NCBI RefSeq assembly: GCF_900129725.1
Contig: NZ_FQWQ01000001.1
Location: 1,922,001 to 1,986,000 of the forward strand
Direction of reading: 5' to 3'
Origin: Chryseolinea serpens
GTDB taxonomy: Bacteria > Bacteroidota > Bacteroidia > Cytophagales > Cyclobacteriaceae
Length of the DNA: 64,000 bases
The translations under genes were made by a program, and so were the position numbers. Each line of letters begins with the position of its first letter. Within the stretch, counting starts at the first letter, position 1. Positions 24,072 through 31,445 of the stretch are shown piece by piece. Below the pieces are notes generated by a model, which worked only from the letters and a program-made list of their open reading frames with translations, did no database searches and had not been told where the DNA came from.

Positions 24072-24079
24072 CAAATTTA
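24072..24079 (-). promoter_or_regulatory. -7 box of the hydroxyproline operon
   Basis: The minus strand reads ATAAATTTGTAT; TAAATTTG is a perfect match to the Bacteroidota -7 consensus TAnnTTTG, 24 bp upstream of the deaminase start codon. The same ATAAATTTGTAT string occurs upstream of susC. A -33 element is not obvious. Confidence 0.45.
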
Positions 24080-24123
24080 TGGTCCGCCGGTAGTGTCACC
24101 TGTACGCGAATTACCTTCTACTA

Positions 24124-24138
24124 ATACGATTTATTCAC
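24124..24138. promoter_or_regulatory. Motif ATACGATTT upstream of the hydroxyproline operon
   Basis: ATACGATTTATTCAC lies about 45 bp upstream of the -7 box. It shares ATACGATTT with the sites at 10128 and 25720, which precede functionally related genes. Candidate activator site; inferred. Confidence 0.35.
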
Positions 24139-24182
24139 ATGTTGAATGCTTTAGGCCCTTCCACTGAATATTGGGTATTGCT

Positions 24183-25631
24183 TTAGGGCTTTGCCTGGCT
24201 TGCCATTTTCATGCGCTGGTCGTGACGGCGCAGCATCAGGTAATACACCGGGATGCCCAGCAGGATGATGGCCAGACCGGGAAGGGTGAAGTTTGTTTCA
24301 AAGATCAGGAGCAACAGGGCCAGGGCGATGGCGATGGCGATATAGACTGCCGGGAGGATGGGATAGCCAAAGGCTTTGTAGGGACGTTCGAGGTTGGGGC
24401 GACTTTTGCGCAGCCGGAAAATTCCAAAAATGGTGAGCGCGTAAAAGATCAATACGCCAAAGATGATCAGCGCCAGCAATTCATTGTATTTACCGGTCAA
24501 ACACAGCACAGAAGCCCACACGGCCTGCATCCACAGGCTATTGGCGGGCACGCCTTGTTCGTTCAGCTCTTTGGCATGGGCAAAGAATAAATTGTCCTTT
24601 GCCATGGTGTAGTATACGCGGGCTCCCGACATGATCAGTCCGTTGTTACATCCAAACGTGGAGATCATGATCATTACGGCGATGAGGATCGTTCCCGAAG
24701 CACCAAAGATGCGCTCCGCGGCCACCACGCCGATGCGGTCGCTCTTGGCAAAAGCAATCTCTTGCAGGGGCACCACGGCCAGGTACATCACATTGGCCAG
24801 CACATACACGACCGTTACGATCACCGTGCCCAGCACGAGACTGAGCCCGATGTTGCGTTGAGGATTCTTCACTTCGCCGGCGATAAAAGAAATGTTGTGC
24901 CACGAGTCGCAGGAAAACAATGACCCTTTCATGGCGATGGCTACCGCTCCAAAGGCAGCGAGGCCTGCGAGCGGGAGATGACTGACGGTGTCGCCGGCCT
25001 TGACCAGCGACGACAGATTCCAGGCGTCGCGCCAATTCGCGTCCCAAATGGCCGCATCGGCGCCCCACCAAAATCCAAAACCAATGAGCGCCACCAGCGA
25101 AAGGATCTTGATAATGGTGAGCGAAGTCTGCACAACCACACCGTTGCGCACGCCGCGGGTGTTGACAAACGTGAGCAAGAGGATCACACCGATCGCCAGC
25201 AACTGCGACGCGGCCAGGTGAAATCCTCCCACCGTGAAAAGGATGTTGTCCTCGCCCACACCGGGGATCAGGTAGGACGTAAATTTGGCAAAGGCAACAC
25301 CCACCGCGGCGATGGTGCCGGTTTGGATAATGGTGAAAAATGTCCAGCCATACAGAAAACCAACCAGTGGACTATAGGCCTCGCGCAGGTACACATACAT
25401 GCCCCCCGCTTTGGGAAACATGGCCGACAGTTCGCCGTAGCTCACAGCAGCAATGATGGTGACCACGCCTGCCAGCACCCACATGCCCAGCAACAAACCG
25501 GCGCCACCGACATTCCGCGCAATCTCGGCGCTCACAATAAAGATCCCCGACCCGATCATCGACCCTGCCACGACCATGGTGGCATCCAGCAATCCCACAT
25601 TTCGTTTGAATTCGCGTTGCACCTCTGCCAT
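24183..25631 (-). CDS. APC-superfamily amino-acid permease
   Basis: A 482-residue inner-membrane transporter with about 12 hydrophobic segments. The first helix carries GSMIGSGIFIVS, the unwound substrate-binding motif of APC/LAT permeases, and SYGELSAMFPKAGGMYVYLREAYSP follows in TM2-3. It precedes the hydroxyproline operon by 135 bp on the same strand and probably imports proline, hydroxyproline or other amino acids for it. Specificity is inferred from context only. Confidence 0.9.
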   Translation of the reverse strand: MAEVQREFKRNVGLLDATMVVAGSMIGSGIFIVSAEIARNVGGAGLLLGMWVLAGVVTIIAAVSYGELSAMFPKAGGMYVYLREAYSPLVGFLYGWTFFTIIQTGTIAAVGVAFAKFTSYLIPGVGEDNILFTVGGFHLAASQLLAIGVILLLTFVNTRGVRNGVVVQTSLTIIKILSLVALIGFGFWWGADAAIWDANWRDAWNLSSLVKAGDTVSHLPLAGLAAFGAVAIAMKGSLFSCDSWHNISFIAGEVKNPQRNIGLSLVLGTVIVTVVYVLANVMYLAVVPLQEIAFAKSDRIGVVAAERIFGASGTILIAVMIMISTFGCNNGLIMSGARVYYTMAKDNLFFAHAKELNEQGVPANSLWMQAVWASVLCLTGKYNELLALIIFGVLIFYALTIFGIFRLRKSRPNLERPYKAFGYPILPAVYIAIAIALALLLLIFETNFTLPGLAIILLGIPVYYLMLRRHDQRMKMASQAKP

Positions 25632-25719
25632 AGGTTTATAGATCCGGGTTTAGAATGGTTGTAGAATTAAAGATACGGCTCAAACCCGTCTGTTCCCATG
25701 TAAAAATTAGCCTTACCTG

Positions 25720-25733
25720 ATACGATTTTCACC
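25720..25733. promoter_or_regulatory. Motif ATACGATTTTCACC between permease and Xaa-Pro aminopeptidase genes
   Basis: ATACGATTTTCACC, preceded by G as at 10127, lies in the 218-bp divergent region, 88 bp upstream of the permease start and about 115 bp upstream of the aminopeptidase start. It is the closest relative of the GH51 promoter copy at 10128. Confidence 0.4.
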
Positions 25734-25849
25734 ACTTGGCAAAATGCGCCAATATGCGGTCCGATGGAAACGTTTGAATTTCTGGAATAAAGATTTAGGT
25801 TTAGGCCGGCTTATCCTTGCCGGGAAGCCATCCTCTAACTTCTTATCCC

Positions 25850-27247
25850 ATGAACACTCCAACCTTCTCCCCCGATGTTTATAAAAGCAGACGCGCCACG
25901 CTAAAAAATAAGGTCGCGTCCGGCATCATCCTGTTGCCGGCCAATCTTCAGTCACCGATCAATTATACGGACAACGCTTATGCTTTCCGTCAAGACAGCA
26001 CGTTTCTGTATTACTTTGGCCTGGAGCTCGATGCGCTGGTGGGCGTGATCGATGTGGACAACGACCAGGTGATTCTTTTTGGAAACGACGCCACGGTGGA
26101 CGACCTCGTGTGGACGGGGCCGAAACCTACCCTACAAGAATTGGCGGTGCAGGTTGGGATAGAGGTTTCGCGTCCTCTCACCTCCCTGAGGTCCCTCCTC
26201 TCAAAAGCCACCGCAGACAAAAGAACGATCCATTGGCTAGCGCCTTATCGCGCCGACGTTGCGATCAGGCTTTCCGAAGGGTTGGCGCTTCCTGTGCAGA
26301 CCATTCAAAACGCTCCCTCAAAAACGCTGGTGAACGCTATCCTTGAACAAAGAATTCAAAAGAGCAAAGCCGAAGTCGCGGAATTAGAGAAAGCCGTGAG
26401 CGTGAGCGCCGAGATGCACCTGATGGCGATACGCTCCGTTCAGGCCGGCATGTTTGAATACGAATTGTTGAGCCGTATCGAGGCCGTTGCTACTGCGAAC
26501 AACTGCCGGACGTCTTATCCTTCCATCGTTACAACCAACGGGCAAACGCTGCACAACCATTTTTATGGCAACAAACTCCAGGATGGCAAAATGGTGCTGT
26601 GCGATAGCGGTGCCGAACTACCCTCGGGCTACTGCGGCGACCTGACGCGCACTTTTCCGATCGGCAAAAGTTTTAGTCAAAAACAAAAAGAGGTCTACCA
26701 GATCGTGCTCAATGCCTTGACGGTGGCGGAGAGTCTGTTAAAACCCGGCGTGCTGTTTAAAGACATTCACCTCGCCGCCTGCCGGGAGCTGACCAAGGGA
26801 CTTCAACAACTTGGATTGATGCAGGGTGACCTCGACGAGTCGGTGAACGCAGGTGCGCATGCGTTGTTTTTTCAATGCGGTTTGGGACATCTTATCGGTT
26901 TAGATGTGCACGACATGGAGAACCTTGGCGAAGACCTAGTGGGCTATGGTCAGGAGGTGACCCGGAATCCTGCTTTTGGCATCAAGAGTCTGCGATTGGC
27001 GAGAAGGTTGCAGGAAGGCTTCACGCTGACGGTTGAGCCGGGTCTTTACTTTATTCCTGAACTGATCGATATGTGGAAGAAGGAAAAGAAATTTGAGTCC
27101 TTCATCAACTACGGCGCGGCTGAAGCTTACAAAACTTTTGGAGGAATCCGGATAGAAGACAATCTCCTGGTGACGGCGGATGGTTCCCACTTGCTCGGGA
27201 AGCCTCTAGCAAAAACGATAAGTGAAATAGAAGCTTTAAGGGAGTGA
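25850..27247 (+). CDS. pepP: Xaa-Pro aminopeptidase (M24B, PepP-like)
   Basis: A 465-residue cytoplasmic metallo-aminopeptidase that removes any N-terminal residue preceding proline. An N-terminal AMP_N domain (RRATLKNKVASGIILLPAN, residues 10-130) is followed by the pita-bread domain. All five metal ligands are visible: Asp in CDSGAE, Asp in GDLTRTFPIG, His in GLGHLIGLDVHD, Glu in TVEPGLY and Glu in GIRIEDN. ATG at 25850 (MNTPTFSPDVYKSRR) is preferred over an upstream in-frame start at 25817. It is divergent from the permease and fits degradation of proline/hydroxyproline-rich peptides. Confidence 0.92.
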   Translation: MNTPTFSPDVYKSRRATLKNKVASGIILLPANLQSPINYTDNAYAFRQDSTFLYYFGLELDALVGVIDVDNDQVILFGNDATVDDLVWTGPKPTLQELAVQVGIEVSRPLTSLRSLLSKATADKRTIHWLAPYRADVAIRLSEGLALPVQTIQNAPSKTLVNAILEQRIQKSKAEVAELEKAVSVSAEMHLMAIRSVQAGMFEYELLSRIEAVATANNCRTSYPSIVTTNGQTLHNHFYGNKLQDGKMVLCDSGAELPSGYCGDLTRTFPIGKSFSQKQKEVYQIVLNALTVAESLLKPGVLFKDIHLAACRELTKGLQQLGLMQGDLDESVNAGAHALFFQCGLGHLIGLDVHDMENLGEDLVGYGQEVTRNPAFGIKSLRLARRLQEGFTLTVEPGLYFIPELIDMWKKEKKFESFINYGAAEAYKTFGGIRIEDNLLVTADGSHLLGKPLAKTISEIEALRE

Positions 27248-27282
27248 TTAACTTCAGATTGAACGCATCCAGTGGCTTTCTC

Positions 27283-28764
27283 TTAGGTCTCCGCCACAAC
27301 CCGGCTCGAAGCAAATCTCAATTTCTTACTTAGCACAAAAACGGTGATCCCTGCGAAGCCGACCCCGATGGCCAGGAACAGGAACAGGTTGACCATCACC
27401 CCGGGATCTTGCTGGACGCGTTCGTTACTCATGTTGCTGGTCAGCAAGCCGGCCAGCAAATTTCCCAGCGCCAGCGAGAGGAACCACACGCCCATGAGTT
27501 GAGCGGCAAATTTGCGAGGTGCTAATTTCTTCACGGCGCTAAGGCCCACAGGATACAAACAGATCTCTCCAAACGTGTTCAGCACATAGGTGATGATGAG
27601 CCACCATGGAAGCGCTTTTTGTCCGTGTGCCACCACGAGCGCTGCGCCGGTCATCACGAAAAAGCTGGCTGAGATAAATAACAATCCAAACGAAAGTTTT
27701 ACGGGTATCGCCGGATCAATATTCCGTTTCGACAGCCACAACCAAAGCCACGCAAAAAAAGGCGCAAAGATCAGCACCCCCACCGCCGGAACCGCCTGGA
27801 GCCAGGATGCCGGCATCTCGAAATTCCCAATGTGCAAGTCGGTGTAGCGCAACGCGAACAAATTCAGCGACGAGCCCTGTTGCTCATAGCCCATGTAGAA
27901 AATGACCGACGTCGCGAAAAAACTCAGGATCGCCAAAACACCGTTGCGTTCGTCTTTTGTGAGACGGGCTCCGAACAGGAGATAACCAAAATATACGATC
28001 GTGCAAGCCACGATGATATACACAAACGCCTTGGCGAGCCACACCGGATCGATCACCAGAACTCTTGTCACCAACGCGACCACCAGCAATCCCACAACCC
28101 AGGCTGCCACGCCAAGCCTGCGTGCGTTCTTTTTTCGTTGCTCGCGCGCTTCCGGTTCGATTTGCTCCGGGGGAAGATATTTTTCAGTCATTCTATATTG
28201 CACCAACCCGATGAGCATGCCCGCTCCGGCCAGGGCAAAGCCATAGTGCCAGTTCACTTTTTCGCCGAAGTAGCCCGTAATAAAAGGCGCAACAAAGGCG
28301 CCGATGTTGATGCCCATGAAAAAAATGGAAAAACCCGAATCCCGTTTCGCATTCTCCTCCTTGGCGTAAAGCTCGCCTACCAAACTGCTGACGTTGGGCT
28401 TCAGCAACCCCGTGCCAACAGCAATGAGCAACAAGCCCACGAAAAACGTTTCCATGTAGGGAAAAGCCATGAGCACGTGGCCCGAGCAAATGATGCATGC
28501 GCCATAAAAGACGCTCCTGCGCAACCCCCAAACGTTGTCGGCGATCCAGCCGCCGGGCAAGGCCAGCATGTAGACCATCATGGTGTAGATCCCATAGATC
28601 GCACCGCCGGTTTCTTCGCTCAACCCCAGTCCGCCTTTCGCGGCGCTGGTGATCATGAACAGCATAAGCAAGGCACGCATGCCGTAGTAGCTAAACCGTT
28701 CCCACATCTCGGTGAAGAACAGCGTGGCGAGTCCGCGGGGATGTCCGAAAAAAGTTGGGTTCAT
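27283..28764 (-). CDS. POT-family proton-dependent di/tripeptide transporter
   Basis: A 493-residue MFS-fold transporter of the POT/PTR family. The start FFGHPRGLATLFFTEMWERFSYYGMRALLMLFM contains the ExxERFSYYG proton-coupling motif on TM1. The later FSIFFMGINIGAFVAPFITGYFGE matches the PTR2 signature. It imports di- and tripeptides across the inner membrane. Convergent with the Xaa-Pro aminopeptidase gene (36 bp apart), it would feed that peptidase. Confidence 0.94.
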   Translation of the reverse strand: MNPTFFGHPRGLATLFFTEMWERFSYYGMRALLMLFMITSAAKGGLGLSEETGGAIYGIYTMMVYMLALPGGWIADNVWGLRRSVFYGACIICSGHVLMAFPYMETFFVGLLLIAVGTGLLKPNVSSLVGELYAKEENAKRDSGFSIFFMGINIGAFVAPFITGYFGEKVNWHYGFALAGAGMLIGLVQYRMTEKYLPPEQIEPEAREQRKKNARRLGVAAWVVGLLVVALVTRVLVIDPVWLAKAFVYIIVACTIVYFGYLLFGARLTKDERNGVLAILSFFATSVIFYMGYEQQGSSLNLFALRYTDLHIGNFEMPASWLQAVPAVGVLIFAPFFAWLWLWLSKRNIDPAIPVKLSFGLLFISASFFVMTGAALVVAHGQKALPWWLIITYVLNTFGEICLYPVGLSAVKKLAPRKFAAQLMGVWFLSLALGNLLAGLLTSNMSNERVQQDPGVMVNLFLFLAIGVGFAGITVFVLSKKLRFASSRVVAET

Positions 28765-28987
28765 CGTTGAGGCTATTGAAAACGAAGCTAGGGTTTAATT
28801 TCGCCCGGTGCAATAAACAAATTTTATTATCCCCTATTCAAATTTTGTTCACTCATTTTTTTTGTTCACGTGCGTTTCACTGTTCGGGCATGCACATCAG
28901 GTAAGATAATACCACAATAAAATAAAAACGTACCATCTCCCTTTTTACTTAATGACCATCTTCCGGTGTTGAAGAAAATGTTGGACT

Positions 28988-29677
28988 ATGGATATCAACA
29001 GTTATAAAAGTCATCGAAAAGTGCTCGCTGCTGTCGATTGCATCATTTTTGGTTTTGATGGGAACCAGCTGAAGGCCCTCCTCATCAAGCGAGGCTTCGA
29101 GCCGCACAAAGGACGGTGGTCGCTCATGGGAGGCTTCATTCACGACGACGAAGATGCCGATCGGGCCGCGGTGCGGGTGCTGAACAAGCTCACGGGGATG
29201 GACAATATTTACATGGAACAGTTACACACGTTCTCGCAAGTGGATCGTGACTCGGCGGGACGAGTGATCTCTATTGCCTACTTTGCCCTGATCAACATCG
29301 CCGATTATAGCGAGCAACTTCAGGCCGAGCATGAGGCAAGATGGTTTGAGCTGAGTCAATTGCCGGATCTGGTCTTTGATCATACGGCAATGGTGTTGAA
29401 AGCGCAGGAATCGTTGCGGGAGAAAGTTGCCCGGCAGCCGATTGGGTTTGAATTGTTGCCGAGCAAGTTCACGCTGCCACAACTCCAATCGCTATATGAA
29501 GCCATCTATGAGACGTCGCTGGATACTCGGAATTTTTCTAAGCGGATTCTGGCGCTTGGGGTGCTGAATAAGCTCGATGAGAAGGAGAAGAAAAATTCGC
29601 GTCGTGGGGCGTTCTATTATGTGTTCGATTCGATAAAATACAAGAGTCTAGAAACTAACGGCGTTCGGTTCATTTGA
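28988..29677 (+). CDS. Nudix-fold transcriptional regulator (NrtR/AraR-like)
   Basis: A 229-residue protein with an N-terminal Nudix-fold domain (residues 10-140) and a C-terminal winged helix (about 150-229, LPSKFTLPQLQSLYEAIYE and NFSKRILALGVLNKL). The Nudix box is degenerate: GGFIHDDEDADRAAVRVLNKLTGM lacks the RExxEE glutamates needed for hydrolysis, so it should bind ligand rather than cleave it. This architecture is that of NrtR and of the Bacteroides L-arabinose regulator AraR. The convergent SusD/SusC genes and the arabinosidases upstream make a sugar-responsive role likely. DNA target not identified. Confidence 0.85.
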   Translation: MDINSYKSHRKVLAAVDCIIFGFDGNQLKALLIKRGFEPHKGRWSLMGGFIHDDEDADRAAVRVLNKLTGMDNIYMEQLHTFSQVDRDSAGRVISIAYFALINIADYSEQLQAEHEARWFELSQLPDLVFDHTAMVLKAQESLREKVARQPIGFELLPSKFTLPQLQSLYEAIYETSLDTRNFSKRILALGVLNKLDEKEKKNSRRGAFYYVFDSIKYKSLETNGVRFI

Positions 29678-29703
29678 GAGGACTCGCCGCCTCGCCTTCA
29701 CGA

Positions 29704-29743
29704 AAGCTTCGGCGGGCCCTCCTTCGCTGAAGCTTCGGCGGGC
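29704..29743. repeat. Tandem AAGCTTCGGCGGGC repeat
   Basis: AAGCTTCGGCGGGC occurs at 29704-29717 and again at 29730-29743, just after the Nudix regulator gene. A partial copy, AAGCTTCGGCGA, lies at 41809-41820, again in an intergenic spacer. Short, GC-rich and non-coding; probably a genome-wide interspersed repeat. Confidence 0.6.
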
Positions 29744-29793
29744 AAGCAAAGGTTGTTTTGTACTTGATCTTACAACTCCCAGGATTAAAATAA

Positions 29794-29827
29794 ATAAGCG
29801 GGCTCACATTTCTGTGAGCCCGCTTAT
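29794..29827. terminator. Bidirectional terminator between Nudix regulator and susD
   Basis: A perfect 15-bp stem: ATAAGCGGGCTCACA (29794-29808) pairs with TGTGAGCCCGCTTAT (29813-29827) around a TTTC loop. It sits between convergent genes and has A/T-rich flanks on both sides. Confidence 0.85.
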
Positions 29828-29839
29828 CTTTCATTACTA

Positions 29840-31435
29840 TCAGTAACCCGGGTTCTGGCCGAGGTTGGTGTTGGTTTCGCGCTGTGGTTGGGGGATGGGG
29901 AAAATGACGCGGTAATCACCGTTGGGTTTGTGGGTGAGCCATTGCTTGGTGGTGTAGACGCCAAAGCGGATCAGGTCTTGTCTCCGGTGGTGTTCGCCGA
30001 CAAACTCCCAGGCCAGTTCATCCAAAAATCTTCCGTTTACGATGTCGGCGCCGCCTTCATAGTCAGTGATGGCTCCGTTCTCATAGTAACCGTATTCGTA
30101 GGTGCTGCCGCCGGCCAGTTGTGCGCCGGTGACGGTAGCTTTTGCGGGGGCACTTTTGAAGGCCCGTTGTCTCACCTCCGTCACAATTTGTGCAGCTTCA
30201 TCCTTCTGGCCTTTTCGCAAGAGACATTCCGCTTTGATCATCAGCGCATCGGCGTAGCGATAGATCGGAACATCGTTATCGGGATTTACAGTGAAGCCGA
30301 TCGGAATTTCGTATTTGACAAAACGATAGCCTTCATTGTATTCCGCAGCATCGACACTGGTCATGTAGTTGATGTATTCGAATTGTTTGTCCCCATCCAT
30401 GATCGGTTCTCCAGAGGCTTTATACTGCAGGCCACCTTGCCAGCATTCTTTTTTCCGGCTGTCGTCGGCATCGTATGTATCCAAAAATTGGGGAATACCA
30501 CAACTTCCGCCCCAGGGTTCGGGCATGTTGTAGGTGGCTGCGCTCAGCGGGTGAAGGGTTTTGAAAGGATAGTAGGTGTTGATGTTTGCCGTATATTCCT
30601 TGCTGTAGGGAATGGAGAAGATCTCTTCTGGTGTGTTGGTGTTGTTCACCGCGAAATTGGCCGAGTAGCTCGACAATAGTGTGAACTGGCCGCTGCCAAT
30701 GATGTCGTTCACCTGGGCCAGCGCATCATCCCAGCGTGCTGTGCCCACGTATACCTCAGAATTCAGGTACAATTTTGCGAGCGTCATCTTGGCCGTCCAT
30801 TTGTTGACGCGTCCATACGTTTTCTGGCTGTTCTCCTCGCTCAGGTAGGGCATGGTTTGGGTGAGTTCATCTTCAATGAAGTTATACACTTCCTGCCCCG
30901 TGTTCTGCTCGGGCAAAAATCCTTTCGGTACATCAAATTTGGTGACAATGGGAACGTTCCGGAAATTGTCCAGCAACAAGTAGTAGTAAATTGCACGCAA
31001 CGCTCTCAATTCGGCCAGCGTATTTTCTTTGTTCTCGATCGCGCCCAGGGCTTCGATCTGGAAGGCTGCTTTGTTACAGGCATTGATCCCGGCATAGGCG
31101 CGCACCCACAAGTTGTTGCCGTGTTCAATGGCCGGTCCCCAGGTGTGCTTGTGCATGTCCAGGTACAAGTCGCCCCAGCCGATGCCCACGCGGAAAGGTG
31201 TAACGATCAGGTCGGAGGACTCTTCATAGATATCAAACAGACCGTTCCAGCCCCAGTATACTTCGCGGAATTGCGCGAAGGCCGGCGCGATGATCGTGGT
31301 CAGGTCATCGGCGGTCAGTTTTGTCTCGTCCGAAGAAATGACGTCATACATATTTTCATCGAGGTTGGTACAGGAGAACATGCCTACCGAAAACAATACG
31401 CCTGCCAGCAACCGTTTCATATTTGTTAGTTTCAT
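29840..31435 (-). CDS. susD: SusD/RagB-family outer-membrane nutrient-binding lipoprotein
   Basis: A 531-residue lipoprotein with a signal peptide and lipobox (VGMFSC followed by TNLDENMYD). The helical TPR-type body (ELRALRAIYYYLLLDNFRNVPIV, GRVNKWTAKMTLAKLYLNSEV) and the C-terminus (GEHHRRQDLIRFG, PIPQPQRETNTNLGQNPGY) are canonical SusD. It captures oligomers at the surface and passes them to SusC. An internal ATG at 31420 is an equally good start. It lies 10 bp downstream of susC. Ligand unknown; neighbouring glycan genes suggest plant polysaccharide or glycoprotein fragments. Confidence 0.95.
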   Translation of the reverse strand: MKLTNMKRLLAGVLFSVGMFSCTNLDENMYDVISSDETKLTADDLTTIIAPAFAQFREVYWGWNGLFDIYEESSDLIVTPFRVGIGWGDLYLDMHKHTWGPAIEHGNNLWVRAYAGINACNKAAFQIEALGAIENKENTLAELRALRAIYYYLLLDNFRNVPIVTKFDVPKGFLPEQNTGQEVYNFIEDELTQTMPYLSEENSQKTYGRVNKWTAKMTLAKLYLNSEVYVGTARWDDALAQVNDIIGSGQFTLLSSYSANFAVNNTNTPEEIFSIPYSKEYTANINTYYPFKTLHPLSAATYNMPEPWGGSCGIPQFLDTYDADDSRKKECWQGGLQYKASGEPIMDGDKQFEYINYMTSVDAAEYNEGYRFVKYEIPIGFTVNPDNDVPIYRYADALMIKAECLLRKGQKDEAAQIVTEVRQRAFKSAPAKATVTGAQLAGGSTYEYGYYENGAITDYEGGADIVNGRFLDELAWEFVGEHHRRQDLIRFGVYTTKQWLTHKPNGDYRVIFPIPQPQRETNTNLGQNPGY

Positions 31436-31445
31436 AATCCGTTCT

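Noticed and set aside
27832-28770. Plus-strand open frame of 312 codons opposite the POT transporter
   Set aside because: His/Gln/Arg-rich translation is the usual antisense of a membrane protein.
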